Positions 1 to 11,450 of a stretch of 64,000 nt of DNA are shown here, one piece after another. The notes beneath the pieces are model-generated. The model was not told the DNA's origin. It did no database searches and saw only the letters and a list, made by a program, of their open reading frames with translations. Numbering within the stretch: position 1 is the stretch's first letter; each line of letters starts with the position of its first letter. Position numbers and translations under genes: made by a program. Source of the stretch: Leptodactylus fallax (taxonomy: Eukaryota; Chordata; Amphibia; Anura; Leptodactylidae); contig CAMRHE010000156.1 of NCBI GenBank assembly GCA_947044405.1, positions 3,535,001-3,599,000 on the forward strand, read 5' to 3'.

Positions 1-345
1 TTGATATCAATGAATAGCTTTACTTTATGTAAATCTTTTATTTCAAGTAAATCCCAATTTAGCATCCAAGTATTGCCAATAGATAAATATAAAACATGAA
101 TTATCAACCGGATAATAAGTAACTTTCAAAGACTCTGTCATATGTCTCATTCTTCTTGCACATTCCAAGCATATTCTCCGATTTTAGTGCTTTGTGTCAG
201 CCAGATCAATAACAAACTACACATTGTGATTTTAGTGTGAAAAGCTTATATGTATATTGAAGAACCAAAGAATGTAAAATACTAATGTGTATAATAAAGC
301 CTTCACCAAGTAAAGTAGTAACCTTTTTGTCTTCTTTGATTTCAG
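1..345 (+). other. BASP1: BASP1 intron, 3' part with splice acceptor
   Basis: Non-coding AT-rich sequence that ends in a pyrimidine-rich tract and a ttgatttcag acceptor at 336-345, ten bases before the BASP1 start codon. In vertebrates the whole BASP1 coding sequence lies in one exon preceded by a non-coding first exon, which fits this layout. The upstream exon and promoter are outside the window. Confidence 0.8.
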
Positions 346-355
346 GGCTTTAATC

Positions 356-1069
356 ATGGGAGGAAAGTTGAGCAAGAAGAAGAAGGGATACAATGTAAAT
401 GATGACAAATCAAAAGATAAAGACAAAAAGGCAGATGGAGCAAACACAGAGGAAGAAGGGGCAACTAAAACTAGTGAGGAGACTCAACCTGTAGAAAATG
501 CTGATGCAAAAGAAAATAAAGAAGAGAAAAATGACAAGGAACCACAGGCTGCTGAAAACAAAACAGAGGCCACAGAAGCAGAGAAGGATGCAACACATAA
601 GGATGCAATACAAAAAACTGAATCTGAGAAGACAGAAGCATGCGCTGATGCTAAGGTGGAACCTCAGAATGCTGAACCTCCTGTAACCAACCAAGAGGAA
701 TCAACTGTTGCATCTCCTGCTCAAGCTGCCAATAGTGAAGGCACTAAAGCCTCTGAACCTACCACTGAAGCAAAAACTTCCCAGCCTTCAGAAGCACCAG
801 CACCAAGTAAAGTAGATGACAAGAGCAAAGAGGATGGGGAAGCCAAAAAGACTGAGGCTCCATCCGCACCAGAGGCCAAATCTGAGACCGCTCCAGCTTC
901 AGACTCAAAACCTAGCAGTGAGGCTGCTCCATCTTCCGTGAAGTCTCCAGAACCCGAAGCACCTAGTTCTTCTACTAAGGCCTCTGAGCCTGCAGGACCA
1001 GCTGAAGAAGTTAAAGCTACTGAAACCCCAGCAGCTAATTCTGATCAAACCGTAGCAGTTCAAGAGTAA
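356..1069 (+). CDS. BASP1: Brain acid soluble protein 1 (CAP-23/NAP-22), complete coding exon
   Basis: A 237-residue protein that starts MGGKLSKKKKGYNVND, the diagnostic N-terminus of BASP1. Gly2 is the N-myristoylation site, and the Lys-rich effector segment (residues 4-10) binds PIP2-rich membranes and calmodulin. The rest is a low-complexity, disordered chain rich in Glu, Lys, Ala, Ser, Thr and Pro, with acidic PEST-like stretches, ending in VAVQE. Length is close to human (about 227) and chicken (about 244) family members. In the family it is a membrane-associated growth-cone protein that organises PIP2 and cortical actin, and in the nucleus acts as a WT1 co-repressor. The exon begins at 346, just after the acceptor, and the reading frame is uninterrupted to TAA at 1067. 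Codon use is A-rich, unlike the GC-rich mammalian gene. It is the only clear host gene here. Confidence 0.96.
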   Translation: MGGKLSKKKKGYNVNDDKSKDKDKKADGANTEEEGATKTSEETQPVENADAKENKEEKNDKEPQAAENKTEATEAEKDATHKDAIQKTESEKTEACADAKVEPQNAEPPVTNQEESTVASPAQAANSEGTKASEPTTEAKTSQPSEAPAPSKVDDKSKEDGEAKKTEAPSAPEAKSETAPASDSKPSSEAAPSSVKSPEPEAPSSSTKASEPAGPAEEVKATETPAANSDQTVAVQE

Positions 1070-1900
1070 GAATGGACAGCCTGTTTGAAATAACCACTAA
1101 AAACAACCTGCGATGATGTTTTCTTTGTTTTTGATTATATTTTTTTCAGCTATACTAACAAACTTGGTTTAGATTTGAAATAAGTATGTGTAATGCCCAA
1201 AAATGATATAAGAATCCAAATAGTATTTTTGTGGGGGAGAAAATGTACAAATGCACATTCCACCAACTCTGTCAATTAATGAGTAAATTAAGAAAGATTT
1301 AGATATAGATGTTTGTGAACATTTTCTTTTATTTTTTACATCTGAGCAGCAGCTACAAATTGGAAAGTCCACATACAGTTATACTTTTTTGTTTTTCCTT
1401 CTGCAATAAGATTGCAGGAGAAATGTTTTTGAATTTGCCCGTAGGGCTTGTGCCAAGGCAATCAAACCTTTTTAGGATTTAGCGTTCATTTGCAGTCAAT
1501 TTTTTTTAATGCAGTGAATAACGGCCAAACTTTTCCAACAGAACTTACTCTAGCTGTCTTATTCCTCTCCAGATATTTTGGAAGTAACAACATCCTCATT
1601 CTACTTAGTCTACCTAGATTTTTCATGAATTAATGCATGTCTGTGGTTGGGTGCACCTGTAGTTCTGTTTATTGGTCAGTGGAATAATAATAATAAAAAA
1701 AATCTGCATTGATTTGCAGTTCCAGTTTTTCTTCCATTCTATGTCACAGACACCAACACAACACTCATTGGAAAGCAAGAAACTAATTAAAATGTAAAAA
1801 AAAAGTGCAAAATAATAAAAGAAATATAAAAACAACGGAAGATGTAAAATGGATGCATTGAAAATATATGTAATTGTATAAATGGTGCAACAGTAATAAA
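1070..1900 (+). other. BASP1: BASP1 3' UTR (candidate extent)
   Basis: AT-rich sequence directly downstream of the stop codon without long reading frames. AATAAA hexamers occur at 1692-1697, 1814-1819 and 1895-1900. Vertebrate BASP1 has a 3' UTR of roughly this size, so the last hexamer is a reasonable but unproven polyadenylation signal. Confidence 0.55.
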
Positions 1901-2008
1901 AGTAAAATAATTAAGAAAAGTATGCTTAGCAGTTGAGTTGTTTTTTCACCATTTTTCATTAACAAAATTAAGTATACTGACTTTTCTCATTGCACATAAT
2001 TCTATATT

Positions 2009-2169
2009 TTAAAGGGGTTGCACAGGAATAGAAAACATGGTTACTTTGTTTTTCTCAGGAAGTGACCTCACGTCCATTGTAGCAGGGTCATGTGACCAAT
2101 AGGAACAATATCACTTTCCTACAGACGTAAATCAGTCATGATTTCTAATCCTGTATATCTCCCCTTTAA
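2009..2169. mobile_element. T2-type MITE (161 bp)
   Basis: TTAA at both ends, with inverted ends TTAAAGGGGTTGCACAGGAA on the left and a near-complementary AATCC..CCCCTTTAA end on the right. TTAAAGG-type termini and TTAA target duplication are hallmarks of the Xenopus T2 MITE superfamily (piggyBac-like). No coding capacity. Confidence 0.65.
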
Positions 2170-3141
2170 TGACAAACTTATTCCACTGGTTTAGTTATCA
2201 GTAGGCTCAAGAATGTTCATGTGACCAGTTCTCTGATCTGGCCCTTTTGGTGCTCTTTCAGTTCTCACCATAATCCTTTTCCATTCTTGATGGGATCACA
2301 GATACACTAACACTATAGATTGCATAAGGATAAGCATTAAAAATATTGAAAAATAATTATGCATTATTGTCACTGTTTTCCAACTACAGTAAAGTTGATT
2401 TCCTCTGATACACCCCCAGTCTGAACACCTCAACTAGCCATAAGCAATCCGGTTAACAGAGTACTATGGCGAATATGCTTTGTTTTGTCTGCTTGTGTGG
2501 CACACAGTAACAAATCAGAAGAAACAAGTGCTGCAAATTCATGGTAAGCATGTGATACACAATGAAGGAGAGTAGAATAAGAACCAAAAGCACCTGCAAT
2601 CTACTTATTGGGTTATTGTTTTTGCCACGTGGTCATAAACTAGGGGACAAAGGTGACCTAAATGTGATCTTATTTACATATATAAATTTCTGATCAATTT
2701 CAAAAAGTGGCACATGGTTTATTCATTCTAAGAGTTGTACAAAAGACCAGAGAACATTCAGTACATGTGGAAGAAAGCTGTATTGGACATACATATGGTT
2801 ATTTACAGTATCCTATAGAATACCCTAACAATAGGTATTAATGGCAGATACAGAGGCTCCACATTTAGTCTTAAATGTTTATCCAATGATAAATGACATT
2901 GGGAAATTATAATACTATAGTAATGAATGTTCAAATGATAAGGGGAAACTACTATGACAAACCTGTGGAGTCAGGAAGGAATTTGGCTGTTCTGTGTGAG
3001 GACAAATTGACTGCAGGAGCTTTTGTTCTGCCTTCCTCTGAATCTAACAGCTACTAAAAAATCTTGTAAAACTACAGCACAGCTTTATTTTTTATGAAAA
3101 TTCTTGAGATAACCTAAAGGGGTTTTTCTGTTTATGTAAAT
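2170..3141. other. No feature recognised
   Basis: AT-rich sequence with no convincing reading frame, repeat end or RNA gene. It may include BASP1 downstream sequence. Confidence 0.5.
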
Positions 3142-3552
3142 TTAAAGGGCGTATACTACCTCCCCCAACCACAGTGATAAACAACATACCTTTGTTATGT
3201 ATGTCACTTTTGTAGATGAAGAAAAACAACTTTGAAGTCTTACTCAAATTAAGCAGTTGGTGCACTGGAGGCGGGCCTTCAGTTTTCTGTAGCGCTGCTC
3301 TCATAGCAGTGAGAGGATCAACTCTTAACTAACTGGGTGGTGCAGACAGGAGATGGTAGGGGTGGCAAGAGCAGTGCTGAAGGCCCGCCCCCATTGCACC
3401 AACTGCCTAATTTGCATAAGACTTCAAAGTTGTTTTTCTCCAAATCTATAAAAGTAACAAAGGCATTATTTATCAGTGTAATGTGTTCTGTAACACAGTG
3501 GTGGCAGTTCAATGTATTTGACATCACTTAAAGGGTGGTAGACTCCCTTTAA
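3142..3552. mobile_element. T2-type MITE (411 bp)
   Basis: TTAA at both ends. Left end TTAAAGGGCGTATACTACC, right end the inverse GGTGGTAGACTCCCTTTAA. The inner arms are also inverted: the ACAACTTTGAAGTCTTA and GGCGGGCCTTCAG motifs recur in complementary form around 3390-3440, so the whole element is a diverged palindrome. Confidence 0.75.
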
Positions 3553-4507
3553 GCGTTATCATAATATATTATTATGACCTATTGGTGATATCTTGTGCTT
3601 CAAATGTCTTATGCTTGCTGTCAGTGAACAGAAATATTCTGGTTTATTTCCACAGCCTGAAAACACATTAAATTAATTGTTAGGTGCAGGTATTAATAAA
3701 AAAGGACCTATTACAATTTACCATACTAAGTTATATTACAGTAATTAAATATGAAATAAATTACCTTTGGAAGCAAAATGACAGCTTCTCCTGGGAGCTG
3801 ACATCTTGTGATTGGCAGTTCTAATGTGACACTTCCCCAGATTCCAGGCTTGTGTTCTCTGCAATAAAAGCAATCAGAGCCTACTATGAAACACTGTCAT
3901 AATTCAGATAGGCTTAGCCATACTATATGAGTAGCACTATGATGTGTAATATTGTGCTACTGAACCATGTGTCCTATTACAGCTGAGACAGAAGTATTTA
4001 TTCAGTGCTTTCCACCCTATCACATGCTTTTAGGCCAGTGTTTTTCAGCCTCTTATGCATAATACTATGTTCTTGTGTCTGGTGTATCCAAGGCAGTGGA
4101 TATTGTGCTGCTAAACCATTGCATCTAATTCCATAATAATTCAGATAGGCTTAGCTATAACAGGTAAGTGGTGTGGAAGTGTGCCAGTGTATATAAGCTT
4201 ATTATTTGTGACGCTGTGTCGCTGTGCCCATGTATCTAATCTCATGAAATGGGCTGCTTTCAGATACTGTAGCTGTAATATGTCCATGTTATACAATCAT
4301 GCCCAGACAGCAGGTCTAATGACCCAGACATACAGTACTATAGATCCCAATGATGCTGTTAGATTGGGTCATTAGACCTGTGGCCAGGATTGGATTTGCG
4401 GCCCTAATATGGATTGTATGACACAGTTGTATTATGGTCATCCGTATGTGGCCTACATGATGGTGTGCTATTCAGTTAGTGTTCAGATTATTTTTCATTA
4501 CATTTAT
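3553..4507. other. No gene; diffuse degenerate repeats
   Basis: No coding signal. The phrase nattcagataggcttagc appears near 3901 and 4140, with other loose internal similarities, suggesting an old tandem array that leads into the 40-bp minisatellite downstream. Confidence 0.4.
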
Positions 4508-4708
4508 GTATGCAAGCCTATGACTGGTAATACTGTTTGTTAAGCAGGTTATCTAAGCCTATGATTGGAGAGTCTGTCTGCTGAGCTGTGTATCTAAGCC
4601 TGCTGATGCTGTCTACTGTGTCCATGTATCTAAACTTATGACGAGTAATGCTATTGGCTGAGCCAATGTATCTAAGCTTTTGATGGGTTTGATGTTTCTG
4701 CTGAGCCA
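4508..4708. repeat. Degenerate minisatellite, ~40-bp unit, about 5 copies
   Basis: Successive units start near 4508, 4547, 4589, 4625 and 4666. Each carries a version of gtatctaagcctatga followed by ctgctgagcca. Divergence between units is high, so the array is old. Confidence 0.65.
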
Positions 4709-6149
4709 CTGTATTTCTTGTACGGTACAGTGAACCTTTATATACAATAAGCCTAGCATTCGTAATAATATGCTACTTAATCTAAGCCTATACTGTGTGA
4801 TGTAGTGCTGAATTGTTATGGTGGTATCTAAGCTCACCAAAAGTAATTTATTATAAATACTAACCATATTATAAATAACTTTCTGACCACTGAGAACACA
4901 CTGATTACAAGAAGGGGGTCCCATTACCCCAACTGAATGGAGTGCAGCGTGTGCACTGGTTCATTTATTCACTATGAGACTGCCGGAGATAGCCCAGTGT
5001 TCTACTCAGCTTTTTTGACCTGCTGGTCCATTCAGATGGTAGAGTGGAACCCTCATTCTCATGATCTTGTGATCAGAGAGGATCCCCACTGACCAGTAAG
5101 TTATCTCCTATCCTGTGGATAGGAAATAACTTTGAAACATGGGACAAACCCTTTAACTCATGAGGACCATCCCTAACAAAGTAATGGGTGGTAGCGGTCC
5201 TGTACAGGAAATTATGAATGGCAGCATGTTAACCTGGCACCTTGTCGCTGCTGCTACCCTGTCAATGATTATATGATACCCCTCTGCACACATAGGCCAT
5301 TTAAAAATTAACTGCAAATTGATTGACAGTCAGTTTGACAACCACAGAGACTTACATGTCCATTTGGTTTTTTTCGGGATCCAGGCTGCATCTCAGCTGC
5401 TTGGTGGGACTATAATCGAAGGGTATATCTACATGTGATGAATTTGTCTGAAAGCAGCTACTGCAAAAAGCTGACAAAATGGGGTTATTTTTGTGGCTAC
5501 ATTCCTGTTGAAATTGCAGCAGAAGTCTTCTACTGCTTTCAGCCTTTGTATTGAAGGGTCTTTCATGGCTGTTGCATCTGTCTGTAAGTTTAGGCTGTAT
5601 CGCTGGGTCTCTTAAGTGACCCACTGATGGAGCACTAACAGCCAAGGACCCTTTTAAGCCTTCTACAAGATAACAGTTTCCCCCTTGTGCCCCTTACATA
5701 GGCAATGTAATGTCTACTTGTGATCCTCACATTGGTAATACTGCCCACATAGGTGATAGTGCCCCTAACAATTATATATATTTCTGTTGTCTGATGTCTG
5801 TTCTTTATGCACAGCCAAATGACTGGACCAATTGGCACATAGATAAATCAGGCGCTTCCTATTTTAGATTGTGTTTTAGCTATCTAGGGCCTACTGTTCT
5901 TGAGATATTCACAAAAGCAAATATAACTCCATTGTTATCGCATCAAGGACCTTCCTCCATATCACATCACATCTTTCCAGAAACAGGAAGCTACTCACCT
6001 TAAGTTTATTTGGATTAGGTTTCCAGGAACAGAGGTGGTTAACGATGATCCTCATGGTATCGAAATTGGTCCTTTACCATATTTAAGTTGATGAGAAAAC
6101 CTGTGAACTGATTGCTGACGGAGTCCTTATCATTAGAGCTAAACCCATA
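4709..6149. other. No gene; contains half of a T2-like repeat
   Basis: About 4900-5157 resembles a frog interspersed repeat that ends GGACAAACCCTTTAA (5141-5156), with no matching left end seen. The rest holds only short spurious frames. Confidence 0.4.
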
Positions 6150-6534
6150 TACAGTGGTATGAAAAAGTATTCATACCCCTTGAACTTTTTCACATTTTGT
6201 AACCTTACACCTACAAACTAAATGTATTTTATTGAGATTTTACATGATAGACCAACATAAAGTAGCAGATAATAGTGAAGTGGAATGAAAATGATACATG
6301 GTTTTCAAAATTTTAATCAAATAAAAATCTGTAAAGTGTGTAAAGACATGCAAAAGTATTCAGCCCCCTGTACTCTGATACCCCTAAATAAAATCCAGTG
6401 CAATCAATTGCCTTTAGAAGTCACTTAATTAGTTAATAGAGTCCTGCTGTGTGTAATTTAGTATTAGTATAAATACACTTGTTCTGTGAAGGCCTCAGTG
6501 GCTTGTTAGAGAACACTAGTGAACAAACAGCATC

Positions 6535-7358
6535 ATGAAGACCAAGGAACTCACCAGACAGGTCAGCGATAAAGTTGTGGAGAAGTTTAAAGCAGGGTTA
6601 GGTTATAAAAACATATCCCAAGTTTTGAGCATCCCAAGGAGAACTGTTCAATCCATCATCCAAAAATGGAAAAAGTATTCTACAACTGCAAACCTACCAA
6701 GACATGGCCGTTCACCTAAACTGATAGATTGAGCAAGGAGAGCACTGGTCAGAGAAGCAGCCAAGAGGTCCATGGTCACTTTGGAGGAGCTGCAGAAATC
6801 CACAGCTCGGTTGAGAGAATCTGTCCACAGAACTATAAGTCATGCACTCCACAAATCTGGTTTTTGTGGAAGATTAGCAAGAAGAAAAACATTGTTGAAA
6901 GAAAGACATAAGAACTTTTGCCACAGGCCATATAGGGGACACAGCAAACGTGGAAGAAGGTTCTCTGGTCAGATGAGACCAAAGTTGAACTTTTTGGCCT
7001 AAATGCAAACTGCTATCACCCTGAACACACCGTCCCCACTGTGAAACATGGCGGTGGCAGCATCATGCTGTGGGGATGCTTTTCTTCAGCAGGGACAGGA
7101 AAGCTGGTCAGATTTGATGGGAAGATGGATGGAGCTAAATACAGGGCAATTCTGGAAGAAAACCTGTTGGAGGCTGCAAAAGACTTGAGACTGGGAAGGA
7201 GATTCACCTCCCTGCAAGACAATGACCTTAAACATACAGCCAAAGCTAAAGTGGAATGGTTTAGATCAAACAATATCCATGTGTTAGTATGGCCCAATCA
7301 AAATCCAGACCTAAATCCCGTTGATCATCTGTGGCAAGACATGAAAATTGCTGTTTAA
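6535..7358 (+). pseudogene. Tc1 transposase, frameshifted
   Basis: The first piece (6535-6732) is the paired-like helix-turn-helix DNA-binding domain, beginning MKTKELTRQVSDKVVEKF, with IIQKWKKYST at its end. It stops at 6730. The catalytic DDE/DD34E part resumes in other frames. 7041-7358 encodes [19 protein letters not shown], the block after the first Asp, and then DNDLKHTA and NQNPDLNPVDHLW, carrying the second Asp and the Glu-position block (here Asp in place of the usual Glu in NPIEHLW). The ORF ends at an in-frame TAA, so the C-terminus is also lost. Transposases of this family excise and reinsert elements at TA sites. This copy cannot encode an active enzyme. Confidence 0.85.
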
Positions 7359-7626
7359 AGACGCTCTCCATCCAATCTGGCTGAGCTTGAGCTATTTTGA
7401 ACAGTAGAATGGGCAAAAATCTCAGTCTCTAGATGTGCAAAGCTGGTAGAGACATACCTCAAAAGATTTGCAGCTATAACTGCAGCAAAGGTGGCTCTAC
7501 AAATTATTGATATGGGGGGCTGAATACTTTTGCATGTCACACTTTTTTATTTTGATTAAAATTTTGAAAACCAAATATCATTTTTGTTCCACTTCACAAT
7601 TATCTGCTACTTTGTGTTGATCTATC

Positions 7627-7906
7627 GCTGCCGGCGAGAACTGAGAAGTAAGAAGATACAAAGAAGACCAAGAGGAGAGTCACCGCAACGGATGAAGGGG
7701 CGATGACGAGGTGTGTGCTCGCTGCAGAGGAGGAACACCCCGTGTGCTCCGTGGTGCTCATTAACATAAATGAAGAAACAAACTATCTTAGAATCGGCTG
7801 GGAGAAGAAAACAAGGAAAGGTAGGGGTAGAATGGCCTTTTTAAAGGCCATTCCAACATGATAATTGGCTTAAAAGTGTTTTATCTAATGATAGACTCCT
7901 TTTAAG
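7627..7906. repeat. Insertion inside the Tc1 right inverted repeat
   Basis: Between ctactttgtgttgatctat and aagtttgtggttgtaagg, which should be near-contiguous in the inverted repeat (compare 22500-22550 and the left end of this element), about 280 bp of unrelated sequence intervenes. Its right end reads TAGACTCCTTTTAA, matching the inverse of a TTAAAGG(A)GTCTA MITE end such as that at 3541-3552. Probably a truncated T2-type MITE. Confidence 0.5.
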
Positions 7907-7974
7907 TTTGTGGTTGTAAGGTGATAAAATGTGAAAAAGTTCAAGGGGTATGAATACTTTTGCAAGCTACTGTA

Positions 7975-8317
7975 TACACCAATGGTAAGCAGTTTTAATT
8001 TGCCTTCCATACTGTGAACCTTTTTCCTATTCTTGTTACTGAATTAGATGTGTCTCTTTGTCTATTTTTTTCCATGTACTTTCAATGTGTTTGTGGTCTA
8101 CTGTATCCTACAAGTTGTTGTTGTTTGTTAGCTATTATTATTTCCAGTTTAGTGCATAAGTTGCAGCAGTAATACAGGTCAGCATGTTTACAGTTTGTTG
8201 TCATTTTACATATCTAACACTAGTACTATGCCATAAAATACTTTAATTTAATTAGGAATGTCCTCTTTCGAGAACTATGCATGTTTATGTGTATGTATGT
8301 GTTTGTAAATATATTCA
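7975..8317. other. No feature recognised
   Basis: T-rich spacer between the Tc1 element and the mariner remnant. Nothing is supported here. Confidence 0.5.
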
Positions 8318-8930
8318 TATACACTTATAGACAAAAAATAAAGCACTAAAAAAGAGTATTTGAAAACGAATGAAACTGTATATGTGTGAATGTAATGATA
8401 TATGTTACTTATTACAATATTAGAGTAAAAGGATAAGTTGATTGGGGAAAGCTGGCCAAGTGAAAGGAGGCTCAAGTAAACTGTTTGGCTGCTTCCAGCC
8501 TTAATACAATATGAAATACGGTTAGCCATGGAGGCATACAGGTTCAGTATGGTATGCTGACAAACATTTGCCCACAGATTTTGCAAATGGGCCTGTAAAT
8601 CCTACATAGTTGTAGGCTGTTGAAATTGTCGTGCCAGCTGGTCCCACAAATGTTCAAACGACAATAAATCTAGCAACCAGGCAGGCCAAGGAAGTGTTGA
8701 AATCTAGCAGAGACATTCATGGAAAATCCTTGCTGTGTGTGGGTGTGCATTATCCTGCTGAAAAATGCCACTTAGAAGTATTGTCATGAGAGGCAACACA
8801 TGTGACCACAGTATGTCCTGCACAAATTGCTGAGCTGTTAATACTCCTCCTATCACTACTAGTTAAGTATGCAGCCAAAATCATAAAACATGTCATAATC
8901 AACACCATAAATACATAAATATGAATAAAT
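8318..8930 (-). pseudogene. Degenerate Tc1/mariner transposase remnant
   Basis: Read on the minus strand, roughly 8780 down to 8450 gives pieces in several frames that resemble the C-terminal half of a mariner-type transposase: FQQDNA-like, HLWDQLARQF-like, then LQNLWANVCQHTILNLYASM and IKAGSSQT. The longest single stretch is at 8275-8586. The left edge near 8318 (tacacttatagac) may be the transposon end; no opposite inverted repeat was found. Multiple stops make it a fossil. Confidence 0.55.
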
Positions 8931-9080
8931 GTGTACACATATTTAACCTCTTCTTGCTTTGCGGTATACTATTAGGTCGCGCAGAGTATATAGTTAACGA
9001 CTGTGGCATGTATTACTAGGTTGGGACAGGGGGGCTAGCTGCCAGAGTCAGAAAATACTCTGACTTCGGTGGCTTAACCT

Positions 9081-9833
9081 GTGATCAATAGAAAGATCGC
9101 CCGCCATGGCAATGGCCTCCTGGCTGCCTTTCCCTATTGCACATCATCATTGGATAATGACACAGAGGAAATGAAGGCCAAACTCCACACATACTACTGG
9201 AAACTTCAGGATATGCTTATTAACAACAAAAAGAAAAAGCTCCACAGACTGAGACAAAAAGGTCTCATTACTACAACCGCAAGTACTAGCGCAGCTCAGC
9301 AAAGCTGTGTTGTGAATCTTTCCTCTTATGAGCCAAACAAACACGAAATGTCAGTTCTCTCCAAAGGTCTCTCCTTCTGCCCCTCGGCACACACTGACCA
9401 TATCCAACTCTGCAATGATATGGAGGAGTTTTTCAGAAAAATGAGATTAAGGGAATATTTTTATGACAAAGACCTTCCATACAACAGCGACTCTGAGATG
9501 GAACAGCCCATAAGGAATCCTACCAAAAAATCTACCTGGACCCCACGCCCTGGAGCTAATGCAGCACTGGATAAATATATTGACTGTTTCAGAATCAAAG
9601 TAAAATCAGAAATCCTGGAGAAACAAAAGAAACAGGTGCATAACCTAACCCTGCAAGAACAGAAGGCTATTACTTCACTGAAAGAAAATCAGGATATAAT
9701 AATAAAACCGGCTGACAAAGGGGGCGCAATAGTCTTAATGAACACCTCAGACTATATCCAGGAAGCAAACAGGCAACTGTCAAATCCCATCCATTACTCC
9801 AAATTGGAAGTGATCCCACAGAGGCCTATATGA
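9081..9833 (+). pseudogene. Penelope-like element ORF, N-terminal part
   Basis: 250 residues. The first ten or so residues probably derive from flanking sequence. From about residue 25 (DNDTEEMKAKLHTYYWKLQ) it is the conserved N-terminal region of Neptune polyproteins, ending in KPADKGGAIVLMNTSDYI (about 212-228), the block that leads into the RT. The TGA at 9831-9833 overlaps the next ATG (ATGA). The protein continues in the +2 frame at exactly the point where family members read straight through, so this is a single-base deletion near 9808, not a true two-ORF design. Confidence 0.8.
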
Positions 9834-10843
9834 AAGAACTAAAGAGTATGATCAAGAAGTTTCCAGTCCAGATCCAGAATCAGGTAAAAGGACTTATCCC
9901 ACAAGATCCCAGACCGGGCTGCTTCTATATGCTCCCAAAGATACACAAAGATGGCAACCCTGGGAGGCCTATCATTTCTGGCATTGGGACACTGACAGAA
10001 AACATCTCAGGTTGGGTGGAAAATCTCCTAAAACCCCTTGTCAGGGATACTCCAAGCTATATCCAGGACACCACTGACCTTCTTAACAAACTGAATGCCC
10101 TGGGCCCTCTACCTGAGGGTACCATTTTGGCCACCATGGATGTGGAATCCCTGTATACCAACATTCCCCACAAGGATGGAGTTGCAGCATGTCGGGTACA
10201 CCTGGCAAAACAAAACCTCCCAACAGAACCAGTAACGCAGCTCATACAATTCATCCTTAGCCACAACCATTTTACCTTTGGAGAGGATCTATATCTACAG
10301 CGAATGGGAACTTCAATGGGGACCAGATGTGCACCCCAATATGCAAATCTCTTTATGGCAGAAATGGAAGGAACATATTTATCAACATGCGCCACCAAAC
10401 CTATGATTTACCTTCGTTATATCGATGATATCCTTGTCATCTGGACTGCAGGTGAGGAGGCCCTACTTCAATTCCATAATGACTTCAATGACTTTCACCC
10501 GACCATCAACCTTAAACTTAGCTATTCAGGGAGTGAAATTCACTTTCTGGATACCACAATATACATTAAAGACCACCGGCTACTCACATCAATATACCAC
10601 AAACCCACAGACAGAACGGCCTACCTGAGAAACGACAGCTTCCACCCCAAGCACACAAGACAATCTATAATCTACAGCCAGGCTATACGATACAATCGTA
10701 TTTGCTCCGACAAAACAGAACTGGACAAGCACCTCCTGGATCTGAGGATGAAATTTCTCAGATTGGGATACAAACCAAAAGTAACAGACAACCAATTGAA
10801 AAAAGCGGCAGCCATTAAACAGAGACAGTCTGCTCACATATAG
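9830..10843 (+). pseudogene. Penelope-like reverse transcriptase domain
   Basis: 337 residues with the PLE RT blocks in order: CFYMLPKIHKDGNPGRPIIS (31-50), TMDVESLYTNIP (102-113), TSMGTRCAPQYANLFM (161-176), the catalytic YIDD in YLRYIDDILVIW (194-205), and FLDTTIYI further on. The three catalytic Asp positions are present. PLE RTs are related to telomerase RT and copy the element's own RNA at the target. It ends at TAG (10841-10843), after which the endonuclease continues in another frame, so a second frameshift lies near 10842-10855. Confidence 0.88.
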
Positions 10844-10865
10844 AGAGACCCAGAAAGATGCCCGA

Positions 10866-11450
10866 GTGCCCCTAGTAGTCACCTACAACCCACAGCTGGA
10901 GATCCTACGAAGGATTGCCAAGGAGCTCCAACCTGTGCTACATAGGGACAACAGACTCAAGGACATATTTCAAGTCCCCCCTCTCCTTTCCTTTCGACAA
11001 CCACCAAACCTGAGGCGTATTATCGTCCGGAGTGCCCTGAAGGCCCCAACTGAAAATGGCACCTCACCTTGCCTACATAAAAGGTGCATGTCCTGCAAGC
11101 ACATCCACACCACTGACAGTGTACCTATCCCACAGTCACAACAGGTACACAGAATTAGGGGGACATTTTCCTGCAGGTCTTCCAATGTGGTGTACCTCAT
11201 AATGTGTGTGCAATGTCCCACCACAGGCCTCTATGTGGGGGAAACAGGGCAGAGACTCAGTCAACGAATGAACTCACACAGATCCAATATTAATAACAGC
11301 AGAACCGATCTCCCAGTGGCCGCACATTTCTCCGGAGAAATCCACTCTATTGAAGATTTGCGGGTTGTGGTTTTAATGGGACATTTTAAGACGCAGGAGA
11401 AAAGGAAAGAATCGGAGTACAAATTTATGCAAAAATTTCAAACTCTGTAA
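10866..11450 (+). pseudogene. Penelope-like GIY-YIG endonuclease domain
   Basis: The open frame from the GTG at 10866 encodes 194 residues; upstream in the same frame is KDAR, so the GTG is not a real start. A Cys cluster typical of PLE endonucleases (Cys69, Cys74, Cys77, followed by KHIH) precedes the GIY-YIG-type core: VVYLIMCVQCPTTGLYVGET (108-127) and SQRMNSHRSNI (132-142, with the catalytic-region Arg). In the family this domain nicks the target DNA to prime reverse transcription. Confidence 0.85.

Larger units (their letters stand above)
6150..7974 (+). mobile_element. Tc1/mariner transposon, complete ends, defective
   Basis: Left end TACAGTGGTATGAAAAAGTA at 6150 and right end GAATACTTTTGCA..CTGTA to 7974, both abutting TA dinucleotides. 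The sub-terminal CATACCCCTTGAACTTTTTC is repeated in inverse at about 7930-7955, giving long inverted repeats of the IR/DR type. The transposase lies between and is broken, and the right inverted repeat has been invaded at about 7627-7906. Confidence 0.9.

Noticed and set aside
410..694. Open frames on the opposite strand of BASP1
   Set aside because: Shadows of the biased BASP1 codon composition, with no known domain.
9830..9833. ATGA stop/start overlap, and a similar one at 32892-32895, as evidence of coupled translation
   Set aside because: In both places the protein homology or composition continues across the overlap, so single-base frame changes explain them better than a designed two-ORF layout.
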